Positions 44,517 through 55,186 of a stretch of 57,130 nucleotides of DNA are shown here, in pieces. The stretch spans positions 1 to 57,130 of the forward strand of contig JABDHK010000035.1 of NCBI GenBank assembly GCA_012972835.1. The letters run 5' to 3'. The translations under genes were made by a program, and so were the position numbers. The notes beneath the pieces are model-generated. The model was not told the origin of the DNA. It worked only from the letters and a program-made list of their open reading frames with translations, and did no database searches. The DNA comes from Chlorobiaceae bacterium (GTDB taxonomy: Bacteria > Bacteroidota > Chlorobiia > Chlorobiales > Chlorobiaceae). Positions within the stretch are counted from its first letter, which is position 1; every line of letters begins with the position of its first letter.

Positions 44517-44592
44517 TGGAGCGGGTGACGAGATTCGAACTCGCGACATTTTGCTTGGGAAGCAAACACTCTACCAACTGAGTTACACCCGC
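44517..44592 (-). tRNA. tRNA-Gly (anticodon CCC)
   Basis: On the minus strand a full cloverleaf can be drawn: acceptor GCGGGTG / CACCCGC, D-stem ACTC/GAGT, anticodon stem TTTGC/GCAAA with loop TTCCCAA, T-arm GCGAG-TTCGAAT-CTCGT, discriminator T and encoded CCA. Anticodon CCC reads the Gly codon GGG. It lies 7 bases from tRNA-Met, probably in one transcript. Confidence 0.93.
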
Positions 44593-44599
44593 TTGTTCC

Positions 44600-44676
44600 T
44601 GGTGGTGAGAGAGGGAGTTGAACCCTCGACCTCAGGGTTATGAATCCTGTGCTCTAACCAACTGAGCTACCTCACC
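44600..44676 (-). tRNA. tRNA-Met (anticodon CAT)
   Basis: On the minus strand: acceptor GGTGAGG / TCTCACC, D-arm GCTCAGTTGGTTAGAGC, anticodon loop TTCATAA, T-arm GAGGG-TTCAACT-CCCTC, discriminator A and encoded CCA. G1-C72 pairing rules out initiator tRNA-fMet. The body resembles elongator tRNA-Met; tRNA-Ile with a modified CAT anticodon cannot be fully excluded. The last anticodon-stem pair (A-C) is mismatched. Confidence 0.9.
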
Positions 44677-44735
44677 CTTTTCTGCGGCTGAAAATATACC
44701 ACAGCACAGAGGAAAAAACAAGCTATCGGCATGTT

Positions 44736-45491
44736 TTATTTCATTTTTTCGCAGTGCCTTAAGTCGCTGTTGCCTCTCTGGTTGTAGATAGCTTCGGCAA
44801 CCGCAATATCCTCAGGTGTTGTGATTTTAATATTGTGATATCCCATCTCGAATATTTTTATGGGCTGTTCAGGAAAAAAACGCTCTAACAGTGCAGCATC
44901 ATCGGTTGCATACCAGCGTTCAAGTTCAGCCTGTTCGTGGGCCTGGATAAGGAGTCCGCACTGAAAACCCTGAGGTGTCTGTACCTGAAGCAGTCTGCTG
45001 CGGTCAGGAGTTTCTCCAAAAAAATCGGGATTGGATCCGATAAACTTGATTGTATCCTTTGGTCTTGTTGCCGGCACACAGGCTCCGAACTGCAGGGCGA
45101 GGCGCGCAATTTCATCAATCTCTTCAGGCTGGATAAACGGGCGGGCACCATCATGTACCAGAATAGTGTCTGGTCTTTGGCCGGTTGCGCGTATTTCCTG
45201 TTCAATTGCCTTGATGCAGTTGTTCACTGAATCCTGGCGTTCTTTCCCGCCTTCAATAACGGCTTTCAGCTTGCTGAATCCTGCTGAGGCTGCCATATCT
45301 TCAAGCATTGCCATATTTTCCTGCTTGGTGGCAATGTAGATGGTGCTCACTGAGGAGGCTCTCTGAAAGGCCTTTAAGGTATGATGCAGAACAGGAAAAC
45401 CACCGATTTCAAGCATCTGCTTGCTTTGTCCCTCCTTGAGCTGCATCCGTTTTCCGATACCGCTTGCTGCAATAATTGCAATGGCATTCAT
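44736..45491 (-). CDS. ispD: 2-C-methyl-D-erythritol 4-phosphate cytidylyltransferase
   Basis: Third enzyme of the non-mevalonate (MEP) isoprenoid pathway, joining CTP and MEP. The 251 residues start with the nucleotide-binding loop IAIIAASGIGKRMQ (the usual G is A at one place: AASGIGKRM), then GGKERQDSVNNCI, ILVHDGARPFI and VPATRPKDTIKF. It lies 27 bases after the queA stop on the same strand, so the two are probably co-transcribed, with the tRNAs and thioesterase gene further downstream. Confidence 0.94.
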   Translation of the reverse strand: MNAIAIIAASGIGKRMQLKEGQSKQMLEIGGFPVLHHTLKAFQRASSVSTIYIATKQENMAMLEDMAASAGFSKLKAVIEGGKERQDSVNNCIKAIEQEIRATGQRPDTILVHDGARPFIQPEEIDEIARLALQFGACVPATRPKDTIKFIGSNPDFFGETPDRSRLLQVQTPQGFQCGLLIQAHEQAELERWYATDDAALLERFFPEQPIKIFEMGYHNIKITTPEDIAVAEAIYNQRGNSDLRHCEKMK

Positions 45492-45518
45492 AGTGAAGAG
45501 GTTAATCCATTTTTGGGT

Positions 45519-46559
45519 TTAATGAATAAACATGGCATCTCCGTATGCCAGGAAACGGTAATCCTCTTTCAGTGCGGTTTTATAGGCGTCCATAAGCAGC
45601 CGGTGTTCGGCAAATGCACTTACGGCCATAAGCAGCGTTGTTTCAGGGAGCTGGAAGTTGGTGACAAGAGCATCAGTAACCTTGAACTGGTAGGGTGGAT
45701 AGATAAACTTGTCTGTCCATCCTCTTCCAAATTTTATTTTTCCGTCAACCGTGGCATTTGCTTCAAGCACCCGGCATGTCGTTGTACCTACTGCAATGAC
45801 GCGCCCTGTTTTGTTGATCTTGGTTTCGTTGATTTCCATTGCAGTCTGATAGGGAATATTGAAATATTCCGAATCCATTTTATGCTTGGAAACGTCCTCG
45901 ACTTCAATGGCATTAAAGGTGCTCAGGCTCGGATGAAGGGTTATCGGCAGAATTTTTACTCCGATTTTCTGAATTTTCTGAAGCAGGGGCATGGTGAAAT
46001 GCAATCCTGCCATAGGTGCAACGACAGCTCCGGTCTGGCTGGCGTAGACAGTCTGATAGTTTTCCCGGTCCGACTCAATGGGTGAACGGGTAAAATAGGG
46101 CGGAAGGGGAATAGTGCCGATTCTCTCAACGAGGCTGAAAACATCTATGTCCGGATTAAGGAACCGGATGGTTCTGCCGCGGGATGTGGTGTTATCAACC
46201 ACTTCAGCCACAACATCCTCCTCAAAATAAATTTTATTGCCTACTCTTACTTTACGTGCAGGATCAACAAGTACATCCCACAATCCGGCCTCTTTATTGA
46301 GCACCCTGAGCAGGAATACCTCGATTTTTGCGTCAGTTTTTTCCTTCTGTCCGAATATTTTAGCAGGAAAAACCCTGCTGTTGTTCAAGACAAGCAGATC
46401 TCCCTTTTTAAAATAAGAGGCGATATCATCGAAAACTTTATGTTCAATATCTTTTTTTCGCCGATTCAGCACCATCATTTTGCACTTGTCCCTTGGTAAG
46501 GATGGTTCTTCGGCGATTTTACTTTTAGGCAGGGTATATCGGAAATTTGAAAGGCGCAT
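45519..46559 (-). CDS. queA: S-adenosylmethionine:tRNA ribosyltransferase-isomerase
   Basis: Makes epoxyqueuosine in the anticodon wobble position of certain tRNAs by transferring ribose from SAM. The 346 residues show the family blocks MRLSNFRYTLPKSKIAEEPS, DLLVLNNSRVFPAKIFGQKE, GTIPLPPYFTRSP, GAVVAPMAGLHFT and LVTNFQLPETTLLMAVSAFA. ATG at 46559 was preferred over TTG at 46574. In the same direction as ispD. Confidence 0.95.
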   Translation of the reverse strand: MRLSNFRYTLPKSKIAEEPSLPRDKCKMMVLNRRKKDIEHKVFDDIASYFKKGDLLVLNNSRVFPAKIFGQKEKTDAKIEVFLLRVLNKEAGLWDVLVDPARKVRVGNKIYFEEDVVAEVVDNTTSRGRTIRFLNPDIDVFSLVERIGTIPLPPYFTRSPIESDRENYQTVYASQTGAVVAPMAGLHFTMPLLQKIQKIGVKILPITLHPSLSTFNAIEVEDVSKHKMDSEYFNIPYQTAMEINETKINKTGRVIAVGTTTCRVLEANATVDGKIKFGRGWTDKFIYPPYQFKVTDALVTNFQLPETTLLMAVSAFAEHRLLMDAYKTALKEDYRFLAYGDAMFIH

Positions 46560-46633
46560 AGGAAGCAAGTACAAAAGGTCAACAAAAAAAAAGAAGTAAA
46601 AAGATGTATAATAGCAATTACGGACAATAATTC

Positions 46634-46663
46634 AAAAAAATGAAGGCTGCAAGGCAGCCTTCA
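46634..46663 (-). terminator. Intrinsic terminator after the GH65 fusion gene
   Basis: Perfect 10-bp stem TGAAGGCTGC / GCAGCCTTCA (46641-46663) with a 3-base loop; on the minus strand it is followed by seven Ts. It ends the HAD-phosphatase/GH65 operon 15 bases after the stop codon. Confidence 0.88.
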
Positions 46664-46678
46664 TAATGCATGAATGTG

Positions 46679-49600
46679 TCAAACCGAGGCGGAGTGATAG
46701 GGAACTCCTTTTGTCAGGGTAAGATGGGTTCCGGCAATGCATGCCAGAGCTTCATCTCCCTCTGCGTCAAGCAGGGTGACAATGATATCGTTCTCTAAGA
46801 TGGTAACCTCATAACGGTTTCTCCTGAAACAGATGTTCAGAGAGAGCTTTTTCCAGTGCGCGGGCCTGTTAGGATGCACATTGAGCTTCTCATTGTAGAA
46901 CGAAATACCTGCGAAATAACGGGTAACCGTATCAAGTGTTCCAGCCATGACGCCGCAATGGATGCCCTCCTGGGTAGTGCCGCCCTGGGTGTCTTTTATA
47001 TCACTTTTAAGAGCCTCTTCAAACCATTTCCATGCCATTTCATGACCATCATGCAGATAGCTGGAGATGATGCTGTGAACCACCTTGCTCAATGTAGAAC
47101 CATGGCTTGTCCTTGGCTCGTAAAAAGCGTAGTTGTTTCTGACCAGAGTCATGGCATCGGGCAGTTTATAGCCGATTTTTCCAAGCAGTTCAGCCACTTC
47201 ACCTGGTGAAAGGGTATAAAAGGTCATCAGCACATCAGGCTGTTTGGCAACCTTGTAATGATCAGGGCTGTCTCCCTCGGCTTTCAATATCCTGTCCATA
47301 CGGTGAATATTGCCGTATCGGGCACGGTAGTGGGGCCAGTCAAGCTCCTTGAGACTCTTGTAGCCATCAAACTGTTCCAGAACGCCCTGATCATCAATCA
47401 GGATATTCATCTTGCTGCTGATATCCCGCCAATGTTTGAGTTCATCAAAACCGAGATGAATTTTCGAAATCAGGTTCTGGAGTACTGCTTGATCGATGGT
47501 TTCACCGACTTCAGAAGCTTTTTCAAACAGCCAGATTGCCATGATATTGGTGTAGGCATTATCTTTAAGCCCCTCTTTGCCGCTTCCTGGCAGGCTTTCA
47601 TGGAATTCATCCGGTCCCATGACACCCTCGATATGGAATTTTCCACTTTCCGGCGACCAGGTGGCAATTGAGGCCCAGAATCTTGCAATTTCAAACATCA
47701 GTTCCGCACCATACTCATTCAGGAACTGTGTATCGTCGGTTTCATAGATGTAGCGCCAGACATTGTAGAAGACAGCAATCGAGACATGCCGCTGTAGACT
47801 GCTGAGGTCAGGTCCCCATGCGCCGCTTTTTGGATTGAAGTGAAGAATCTGGGTATCCTCACGGCCATCATCGGCAGTCTGCCAGGGGAACATGGCCCCC
47901 TTGTATCCGTTATCACGCGCATACTCCCTTGCCGCATCAAGCCTGTTGTAGCGGTACATCAGAAGAGCTTTTGAAATATCAGGGAAGTGGCGGTTGAAAA
48001 ATGGCAGAATAAAGATTTCATCCCAGAAAATATGACCACGGTATGACTCGCCGTTAAGACCGCGGGCAGGCATTCCAGCATCAATCGTTGGATTGTGAGG
48101 GGATGCGGTGCTCATCATGTGATAGGTGTGCAGTCTGAGCAGTTTCTGGCTGAAGCGGTCACCCTCAACAATGATGTCCGCCTTATTCCAGATCTTCTCC
48201 CATGCTTCCTCGTGAGCCATGAGGAGAGAGTCAAAAGAGTCCTTGCTCTCAAGCGACAGCCGGGCTGCCTTTACTGGATTGGCATTTTTCTGGTCAAGTG
48301 TTGTATGGATGGAAGCCAGTTTTTCAATAGTGCAGCTTTTGTTTGGAGTGAGCTGCATTTTAAATGACTCCCCGATATAGCGAGGTTCACTTATGGTTGA
48401 GCGTTCGATTGCCACAACCTTGCCATGGCTCAGCACCCTCGTTTTTGCAGCGGTCACAATGCCGTAATGAGAAACATTGGTACGAACATGAAGGAGCATA
48501 ATATCCTTGTCACGGCTGCTTTCGATGTGTTCAAGATGGTCGTTGGTCAGTCCGTTGTAACGTGCAACATTCTTGTTCTTCACCCGTCCGTCAATTGCAG
48601 AGCGGAATTCAACCTCAGCACTGTAATTGACCGGTTTCAGGGTGAATGTCAAGGCGCAGCGGTGCTTGTCGTCCATGCTTGTAAATCTGCGGGTGCGGAT
48701 GTTTGATATTCTGCCGAGATTGTCCTGAATAACAATATCCCGCTCTACAAGTCCGTTGCGCATATTGAGGTTCTGTTTGCAGCTGAGCACCTTTTGCTCA
48801 AATGGATCGATAAACTCTCCACCTCCAATCCTGAACGCTATCGGCAGCCAGTTCGGCGTATTGACAAAATCATTGTTGAAAATTGTCTGTCCGTGAACTT
48901 CAGAAGAGACTCTGTTGAAAATACCAGCAATATAGGTGCCGGGGTAGTGGTAGTGGGAAATTGAGGAACCTTCATAGGCGCCTCTTATACCGAGGTAGCC
49001 GTTACCGGTTGAAAGAAGGGTTTCACGGAGTTTCTCATCCTTGGCTGAAAAATCATTATAGGTGAGATTCCAACCTTCAAATTCAAGGCCATCACTGAAC
49101 CATAGTCTGATATCATCAATAGTAATCTCTGCAAGATCCCTGACCACAATGTCTGCGCCCTGCTCCTTCAGCTTCGATCCTTCAATGTCGCGGGCAATTC
49201 CAAGTACCAGACCGAAATTACCACGGGAACCGGCCTGGACACCGGAAATGGCATCTTCAACAACAACACACTCATGAGGTTCAAGGCCGAGATTCCTGGC
49301 TGCCGTGATGAAGATATCCGGGTTTGGCTTACCCTTCAAACCAAGTTCAATGGAAACCTCTCCATCAACTCGGGTTTCAAAAAGATGTTCGAGCTTGGCA
49401 AGCTGCAGGATAAGCCGGCAGTTGCAGCTTGAGGATGCAATACCAATCCTGATGCCTTTTGCTATCAGGTCATTGATGAGATCAACCGATGAGGTATAGA
49501 CCTCAGGTCCTTCCTTGATAAGAATATCGGTAAAGAGGTTGTTTTTACGGTTTCCAAGACCACAGACCGTCTCTTTCTCCGGAATATCGTCAAGTTCACC

Positions 49601-49843
49601 AAAAGGGAGTTCAATATCACGCGATAAAAGAAAGCTTTTAACTCCCTCCATGCGCGGCTTGCCGTCAACATATCGGTGATAGTCGTGAGCAGGATCAAAC
49701 GGAACATAAGGTTCGTCGTTGATTTCTGCGTAATTTTTCAGAAAAGAATTGAACATCGACTCCCAGGCAAGGCTGTGTACTTTTGCCGTGCCGGTGATGA
49801 CCCCGTCAAGATCGAAAATCGCCCCTTTGAAGATGTAACTCAT
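46679..49843 (-). CDS. Fusion of beta-phosphoglucomutase and GH65 disaccharide phosphorylase
   Basis: The protein has 1054 residues in two parts. Residues 1 to about 250 are a HAD-type beta-phosphoglucomutase ([59 protein letters not shown]). From about 260 on is a glycoside hydrolase family 65 protein ([32 protein letters not shown], and general acid Glu in VMGPDEFHE near residue 745). GH65 enzymes phosphorolyse trehalose, kojibiose, maltose or nigerose to beta-glucose 1-phosphate plus sugar, and the fused mutase turns that into glucose 6-phosphate. The exact disaccharide is uncertain. A HAD phosphatase gene lies 39 bases upstream. ATG at 49843 was chosen over TTG at 49873. Confidence 0.9.
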   Translation of the reverse strand: MSYIFKGAIFDLDGVITGTAKVHSLAWESMFNSFLKNYAEINDEPYVPFDPAHDYHRYVDGKPRMEGVKSFLLSRDIELPFGELDDIPEKETVCGLGNRKNNLFTDILIKEGPEVYTSSVDLINDLIAKGIRIGIASSSCNCRLILQLAKLEHLFETRVDGEVSIELGLKGKPNPDIFITAARNLGLEPHECVVVEDAISGVQAGSRGNFGLVLGIARDIEGSKLKEQGADIVVRDLAEITIDDIRLWFSDGLEFEGWNLTYNDFSAKDEKLRETLLSTGNGYLGIRGAYEGSSISHYHYPGTYIAGIFNRVSSEVHGQTIFNNDFVNTPNWLPIAFRIGGGEFIDPFEQKVLSCKQNLNMRNGLVERDIVIQDNLGRISNIRTRRFTSMDDKHRCALTFTLKPVNYSAEVEFRSAIDGRVKNKNVARYNGLTNDHLEHIESSRDKDIMLLHVRTNVSHYGIVTAAKTRVLSHGKVVAIERSTISEPRYIGESFKMQLTPNKSCTIEKLASIHTTLDQKNANPVKAARLSLESKDSFDSLLMAHEEAWEKIWNKADIIVEGDRFSQKLLRLHTYHMMSTASPHNPTIDAGMPARGLNGESYRGHIFWDEIFILPFFNRHFPDISKALLMYRYNRLDAAREYARDNGYKGAMFPWQTADDGREDTQILHFNPKSGAWGPDLSSLQRHVSIAVFYNVWRYIYETDDTQFLNEYGAELMFEIARFWASIATWSPESGKFHIEGVMGPDEFHESLPGSGKEGLKDNAYTNIMAIWLFEKASEVGETIDQAVLQNLISKIHLGFDELKHWRDISSKMNILIDDQGVLEQFDGYKSLKELDWPHYRARYGNIHRMDRILKAEGDSPDHYKVAKQPDVLMTFYTLSPGEVAELLGKIGYKLPDAMTLVRNNYAFYEPRTSHGSTLSKVVHSIISSYLHDGHEMAWKWFEEALKSDIKDTQGGTTQEGIHCGVMAGTLDTVTRYFAGISFYNEKLNVHPNRPAHWKKLSLNICFRRNRYEVTILENDIIVTLLDAEGDEALACIAGTHLTLTKGVPYHSASV

Positions 49844-49882
49844 ACCGGTATTTAAAAGATTATCATAAAGCAAATCGCGTCG

Positions 49883-51145
49883 TCACAGAGAGAGCAGGCC
49901 AAGAATGGTCAGCAGAATATCAGGATAGGGTACGGTATAACTGTTCGGGCAGATCTCTTCAACCTGCTTTTTTAACCGTTCATCCCTTGTTACAAAAACT
50001 GCCCAGACATCATCAAACATCTCAACGGCCTTTTTCAGCATGGGAATATCTGAAGGCGTGTCACCGCACACAAGTGTTGAGCTGTTCGAAGAGTTCATGC
50101 CAAGCTTGCTGCAGATAAAGGAGAGTCCGTCACCCTTGTCAAAATCCTTGATCGGTGCTTCTCCGCCAATACCTTCAATTGTTAATATAATTTCAATATC
50201 AAGGCCCGTATCTTCAATTCTGAAATTTTTACCACTTGGGTCAATTTCACGGACAATGCCTTTTACCTTTTCAAGAAAAGCTGAAGATTCAGCCTCCTTG
50301 ATGGAGTGGCTGATATCCTGCCGGGCAACCGTTGTCTGGCCAAATTTTATCTGCAATGCCGAGCCGATAAAATTAAACTTTTCAAAATGTGGATCCTGGA
50401 GGAGTATAAGCATCCGGTCGTTTAAGAGCCGAATCAGCTTCTGTTTGTTCTCTTCAATGGGAAAGCTGTTGAACTCCCCGTTGAGGTCGATGAACTCTCT
50501 TCCCTTGGAGCCAGCATAGACAAAGGTGTTGCTTGGATTGATTGATACATTGAGGATGCCGAAGTCTCGCAGTGGAGCAGAGGTGATGATAATGGGATAG
50601 TGGCAGCAGTTCTTTGCAAACCGGGTAAGAAAGACCGAATTGTAGATCGGCTGTACTGAAGAGCGGTATCGTCCGCAGTAGTTATTGGTGGTTCCGTCTC
50701 GGTCAGTGATAAAGGCACTGAATCGCTTTCCCCTGAGCAGGTTCACCCCTTTATTGACATAAACCCGGAATTCAGGGATAAACTTTGCCAGGTAGTCGAT
50801 GAACTTGTCCTCTCCGTATTCAAGATAGTAGATATCTTTCTGGAGTTCCCGTATCTCATAGGTCAGATCCACCTCAATCTGCTTGGAGCCGTCAAGCCGA
50901 AGAAGGCGTTGACCTGTATCATCATCAATATAGATGGTTTCCAGGGAGTAGAGCGCGTTTTTAAGCGATTCTACACAAGATTGTCCGACGACCCTCTGCT
51001 TGATAATGTTTCTGACGACCGGTTCGCGCAGGTCACGGGTTTCTGCTTTGAGCTGGTAGAGTTCTTTAAGGGTACGGATATCCTGTAATGTGATCGCTGT
51101 GGTGCATGTGCTCAACTTACATTCATTAAGAATACTCTCGTGCAT
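49883..51145 (-). CDS. HAD-superfamily phosphatase, possibly trehalose-6-phosphate phosphatase-like
   Basis: The protein has 420 residues. An N-terminal helical region of about 140 residues without recognised domain precedes a HAD core with motif [12 protein letters not shown] (Asp 148 and 150), motif II in IITSAPL and motif IV in [13 protein letters not shown] (about 370). The Cof/TPP-type cap between them is of the size seen in sugar-phosphate phosphatases. It is encoded in front of the GH65 fusion, which would cleave a glucose disaccharide, so dephosphorylation of a disaccharide phosphate such as trehalose 6-phosphate is a reasonable guess from context. Confidence 0.75.
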   Translation of the reverse strand: MHESILNECKLSTCTTAITLQDIRTLKELYQLKAETRDLREPVVRNIIKQRVVGQSCVESLKNALYSLETIYIDDDTGQRLLRLDGSKQIEVDLTYEIRELQKDIYYLEYGEDKFIDYLAKFIPEFRVYVNKGVNLLRGKRFSAFITDRDGTTNNYCGRYRSSVQPIYNSVFLTRFAKNCCHYPIIITSAPLRDFGILNVSINPSNTFVYAGSKGREFIDLNGEFNSFPIEENKQKLIRLLNDRMLILLQDPHFEKFNFIGSALQIKFGQTTVARQDISHSIKEAESSAFLEKVKGIVREIDPSGKNFRIEDTGLDIEIILTIEGIGGEAPIKDFDKGDGLSFICSKLGMNSSNSSTLVCGDTPSDIPMLKKAVEMFDDVWAVFVTRDERLKKQVEEICPNSYTVPYPDILLTILGLLSL

Positions 51146-51320
51146 GCGTGGTGGTTAAGGACGTGATGGTGAAGTAATATGTTTTTTAATTTAAGCAAAA
51201 TCTTTGCAAAATCTATTCTAAATATTCACAAATAACAGAAAGATTTAAATATTAATTACACAGTGCCTCTTCATTTTGTTTATATGACACATATATTATT
51301 CGGAACAAACAACATAGTGG

Positions 51321-51959
51321 TCAGGCTGGAAATCGTTTTGCAAGCATTGCCATGATCTGGCGGTGAATGACCATTTCCGGAAGAAGGGCGTCGATGCTGA
51401 TAAAGCGTTCCTTGTTACGGCTGATTATGTCGAGGTATCCCTGGCGGACCTTATGGTAGAATGCAACTCCCGAACGCTCCATACGATCAAGCTCATCTGA
51501 CTCAAATGCAAGAGGAAGGGAGGGTTGAGAAAATTTTCTTGCAGCAGCCTCTTCTGGCTCAATGTCCAGATAGAAGGTGATATCCGGCACAGTGCCGCAA
51601 GTTGAAATGGCAATGATCGACTGGAGAAGCTCCAGATTGATTCCACGGCCATAACCCTGGTAGGCGGTTGTCGAGTCAAAGAAGCGGTCAAGGATAACTG
51701 TTTTGCCCGTTGCAAGCGCCGGTTTGATAACCTCCTGTACAATCTCTGCCCTGCTTGCCGAAAACAGGAGCAACTCTCCAATCGGGGTGATCTCGTGGCG
51801 GCTTTCAAGCAGGATAGAACGGATTTTTTCAGCGACCTCACTTCCTCCCGGCTCTCTTAAGGCAAGAACCTCCCTGCCTTCAGCACTCAGTGATTCAAGC
51901 AGCTTTTTTATCTGCGTAGACTTGCCAGCGCCATCTATTCCTTCAAATGTGATAAGCAT
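51321..51959 (-). CDS. tmk: Thymidylate kinase
   Basis: Phosphorylates dTMP to dTDP for DNA synthesis. The 212 residues start [20 protein letters not shown] (P-loop), then the DRX motif in [17 protein letters not shown] and a typical lid region. It stands on the same strand as the SDR gene, whose start lies about 750 bases away, but the 360-base spacing to the phosphatase gene start argues for a separate unit. Confidence 0.95.
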   Translation of the reverse strand: MLITFEGIDGAGKSTQIKKLLESLSAEGREVLALREPGGSEVAEKIRSILLESRHEITPIGELLLFSASRAEIVQEVIKPALATGKTVILDRFFDSTTAYQGYGRGINLELLQSIIAISTCGTVPDITFYLDIEPEEAAARKFSQPSLPLAFESDELDRMERSGVAFYHKVRQGYLDIISRNKERFISIDALLPEMVIHRQIMAMLAKRFPA

Positions 51960-52010
51960 AAATACTCAGATAGATGAAGTTCGCGAAAACATGATAAAGA
52001 AAAGAGAGTC

Positions 52011-52718
52011 TTAATGCGACTGCCCGGTGGGACGGATAAGGATGTCGTTGACATCGACATGCTGCGGCTGGCTTACGGCGAACATCACCGCACGGGCAAT
52101 ATCGTCAGGCTGCAATGCTGGTGCAGAGTCAGGTTTCTGCAGATTATCCCAGAAGGGTGTATCAACAATGCCGGGCTCGACAAGTGTCACGCGGATTCCT
52201 GTGCCCGTCATCTCGTTGCGGATAGCCTGAGCCATGCCGGTGACCGCCCACTTGGTTGCCGAGTAGAGATTCCGTATGGAGGTAACGCGTCCAACCACAG
52301 AACCAGTGATCAGAAGATGCCCCTGGCTTTTTACCAGCTCAGGCAGGGTCAGCCGTGCCGTAGCCGCAGCGCCGTAAACATTGACCATCACCATCTCCTG
52401 CCACTCCTCCGGCTTGTCATCGCCCCCGTAAAATGTCGAACCTTTTGAAAAACCCGCGTTGGCAAATACCACGTCAATCTTTCCAAAGCGATTCAAGGTT
52501 TGCGCCACCATCTCCTGCTGCGACTTCCAGTTGGCAACATCGCAGGTGACGGCAAGTGCATTGTCGTGGCCAAGTTCACTCTGCAGGTGTTCAAGCTTCT
52601 CTGCAGAGCGAGCTGCAAGCACAACTTTGAACCCTGCCTCTACAGCTCGTCTTGCTGTTGCTTCACCGATACCGGTAGAGGCCCCTGTAATGAGAAATAC
52701 CTTGCTGTTCATCGTCAT
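52011..52718 (-). CDS. Short-chain dehydrogenase/reductase (SDR)
   Basis: NAD(P)-dependent oxidoreductase of 235 residues. Cofactor motif TGASTGIGEATARRA, NAG motif in VFANAGF, and catalytic Ser-Tyr-Lys with YSATKWAVTG after LLITGSVVGR. Arg-Ser after the second strand (AARSAEKL) suggests NADPH. Substrate unknown. Its start codon overlaps the stop of the amino-acid permease gene by four bases, so the pair is coupled. Confidence 0.9.
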   Translation of the reverse strand: MTMNSKVFLITGASTGIGEATARRAVEAGFKVVLAARSAEKLEHLQSELGHDNALAVTCDVANWKSQQEMVAQTLNRFGKIDVVFANAGFSKGSTFYGGDDKPEEWQEMVMVNVYGAAATARLTLPELVKSQGHLLITGSVVGRVTSIRNLYSATKWAVTGMAQAIRNEMTGTGIRVTLVEPGIVDTPFWDNLQKPDSAPALQPDDIARAVMFAVSQPQHVDVNDILIRPTGQSH

Positions 52719-54217
52719 GATACTTTGGTGTTTACTTTGGTGTTGTTAAGGGCGCTGTGCTTGCGGCCATAGAAAAAGTAGATGACAAATCCGATAAGGA
52801 GCCACACAATAAGCCGTACCCAGTTTTCGGCAGGCAGTGAGAGCATGAGGATGAGGCAGGTGGCAATACCTGCAAGCGGGACAAAGGGCACAAAGGGAGC
52901 TCTGAAGGGGCGATCAGCTTCCGGATGTTTCTTTCTCATGATCAGCACAGCGATGCAGACAATAATAAAGGCGAAAAGCGTTCCGATATTGACCAGTTCA
53001 GCGAGTAACCTCAACGGCAGCAGTGCGCCCAGCAGTGCAACAAACAGGCCGGTAAGGATGGTTGATTTCCATGGTGTTCTGAACTTTGGATGAACCGCCC
53101 CGAAAAATGATTTCGGCAGTAGCCCATCCCTGGCCATGGCAAGAAAAATCCTCGGCTGGCTGAGCATCATCACAAGCAGAACCGAGGTGATTCCGGTTAT
53201 CGCACCTAATGAAATAACAAACTGCGCCCAGCCGATTCCGACCTGCTTGAAAGCGTTTGAAACCGGTGCGTCAATATTGATCTGGTTGTAGGGTACCATA
53301 CCGGTAATGACCATCGCAACAGCGATATAGAGCAGGGTGCAGACCACAAGCGAGCTGATCAGGGCAATCGGTATGTCTCGCTGAGGGTTTCTGGCCTCCT
53401 CCGCATGGGTTGAAATGGAGTCAAAGCCGATATAAGCAAAAAATATCATGGCAGCTCCGGCAAGCACTCCAACAGGTGCACCTTCGGGAGTTGCCTCTCC
53501 AAGAATGGTATGACCGAAAATGCTCAGTCCCGAATAGCCGAAAGGAGCAAAAGGGTGCCAGTTGGCCGGATTTACATACATGGCACCAAGAACAATGACC
53601 AGGAGAACTATGGCAACTTTCACAATCACCATTCCTGCATTGAACCTTGCACTCTCCTTGATTCCCTTTACAAGGATAGCGGTAACGGCAAAGGTAATCA
53701 GCACAGCCGGAAGATCAAGCCAGGAACCTGTCAGGCTCATCACCCCGCTCTTCGGGTCAAAGTCAAGCGGTGCATTGCCGAGGAGAAGCGGCACCCCGAG
53801 GCCGAATATTCCAATGAAATCCTGAAAATAGTGCGACCATCCATGAGCAACCGTTGCCGAAGCCACCCCGTATTCAAGAATAAGATCCCATCCTATAATC
53901 CAGGCAAAGAGCTCCCCGAGTGTTGCATAGGCATAGGTATAGGCTGAACCGGCAACCGGCACCATCGAAGCAAACTCAGCATAGCAGAGCGCCGCAAAAA
54001 TACAGGCAATACCAGCAAGGGCAAATGAAAGGCTTACCGCCGGGCCAGCCTTATCATGAGCAGCTACACCGATAAGCACAAAAATTCCCGTGCCGATGAT
54101 TGCGCCCACACCAAGGCTTGTGAGCGCAACCGGTCCGAGAACCCTGTTCAATCGGTGTTCGCTTTTCATCTCCTCAAGCAGGAGCGCAAGCGGTTTTTTT
54201 CTTAAACTGTTTTTCAA
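52715..54217 (-). CDS. APC-superfamily amino-acid permease (cationic amino-acid transporter type)
   Basis: Inner-membrane carrier of 500 residues with about twelve to fourteen spans. The first span carries GVGAIIGTGIFVLIGVAAHD, the signature of the amino-acid/polyamine transporters; later blocks are FAYIGFDSISTHAEEARNPQ and LLAELVNIGTLFAFIIVCIA. The form resembles CAT-type permeases of basic amino acids, but specificity cannot be read. The gene overlaps the SDR start. Confidence 0.9.
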   Translation of the reverse strand: MKNSLRKKPLALLLEEMKSEHRLNRVLGPVALTSLGVGAIIGTGIFVLIGVAAHDKAGPAVSLSFALAGIACIFAALCYAEFASMVPVAGSAYTYAYATLGELFAWIIGWDLILEYGVASATVAHGWSHYFQDFIGIFGLGVPLLLGNAPLDFDPKSGVMSLTGSWLDLPAVLITFAVTAILVKGIKESARFNAGMVIVKVAIVLLVIVLGAMYVNPANWHPFAPFGYSGLSIFGHTILGEATPEGAPVGVLAGAAMIFFAYIGFDSISTHAEEARNPQRDIPIALISSLVVCTLLYIAVAMVITGMVPYNQINIDAPVSNAFKQVGIGWAQFVISLGAITGITSVLLVMMLSQPRIFLAMARDGLLPKSFFGAVHPKFRTPWKSTILTGLFVALLGALLPLRLLAELVNIGTLFAFIIVCIAVLIMRKKHPEADRPFRAPFVPFVPLAGIATCLILMLSLPAENWVRLIVWLLIGFVIYFFYGRKHSALNNTKVNTKVS

Positions 54218-54245
54218 GGTGATATGCAGGTATTGATTCTTGTGG

Positions 54246-54938
54246 TTACGAGTTTCGACGGTTCATGACGGTGATGAAGTAGAGCAGCTGCGTAATGGCC
54301 TGGGCAGCAGCAGCCACATAGGTCAGTGCGGCAGCATCGAGCACGGCGTTGACCCCTTTCATCTCGACGCTCGACACAATTCCCTGCGACACAAGCAGCT
54401 CTTTTGCCCGGCGGCTTGCGTCGAACTCAACTGGAAGGGTTACCAGCGCAAAGAGTGCCGTTGCACCAAAGAGCAGAATACCTGCCCATGCGAGCGTAGT
54501 TCCAAGCGTTCCGGCAAGGAACATTCCGGCCATAAAAATAATAGGCCCGAGATTGCTGCCGATAGAGACCGCTGGGACCATAATTGAACGCAGTTGCAGC
54601 GGCATGTAGCCCGACTTGTCCTGCAGTGCGTGTCCAGCTTCGTGAGCAGCAACTCCCACTGAGGCAATGCTTGGAAGGTTGTAGACATCCTGACTCAGGC
54701 GCAACGATTTGCTGCGGGGATCATAGTGATCGGAAAGCATACCCTGAGCGGACTCAATCGTCACATTCCCAAGCCCCCCACGCTGAAGAATACGCCGTGC
54801 AGCCTCTGCGCCGTTGATGCCGGTCTGCGTCCGTACCTGTGAATATTTCTTGAAAGCAGATTTTACCTTGAACTGTGCCCACAAACCAAGAGCCATTGGA
54901 GGCAGGGCAAACACAAAATACATTGGATCAAAATACAT
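54246..54938 (-). CDS. Membrane-bound zinc metallopeptidase (PF04298 type)
   Basis: The protein has 230 residues. The zinc-binding HEAGHALQDKSGYMPLQLR motif lies near residue 100, and hydrophobic spans flank it (YFVFALPPMALGLWAQFKV at the N-terminus, FMAGMFLAGTLGTTLAWAGI and GATALFALVTLPVEFDASRRA later). This is the YugP-like neutral zinc peptidase group, whose substrates are unknown. It ends 28 bases before the permease start, in the same direction. Confidence 0.88.
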   Translation of the reverse strand: MYFDPMYFVFALPPMALGLWAQFKVKSAFKKYSQVRTQTGINGAEAARRILQRGGLGNVTIESAQGMLSDHYDPRSKSLRLSQDVYNLPSIASVGVAAHEAGHALQDKSGYMPLQLRSIMVPAVSIGSNLGPIIFMAGMFLAGTLGTTLAWAGILLFGATALFALVTLPVEFDASRRAKELLVSQGIVSSVEMKGVNAVLDAAALTYVAAAAQAITQLLYFITVMNRRNS

Positions 54939-55186
54939 GGCAGTAAAAAGTTATCGTTTTCGTAAGTATCGTTACCAAGGCCCCTCATGCTGAGAAACCC
55001 TCAACCGGATGTTCAGTTATAAAGATACATTAGTGCCCGGATTATAATAAATCCGGAAGTCACTTTATGAGTGAAAAATCAAAGAAACATCGCATTTTTA
55101 CTTATATTCAGGTGGTCTGCGGCTCTTGCCAGCAACCGACTCCAGCTTTCACCTCAATCGAGCAATCTAACGAAACTCAAGTATCT

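Noticed and set aside
44472-44549. Longer thioesterase start at 44549
   Set aside because: It would extend the protein into the tRNA-Gly gene on the same strand; the family domain begins at the ATG at 44471.
55067-55186. N-terminal extension of PhoU
   Set aside because: The 40 extra residues do not resemble the family, and the ATG at 55187 gives the standard PhoU beginning and length.
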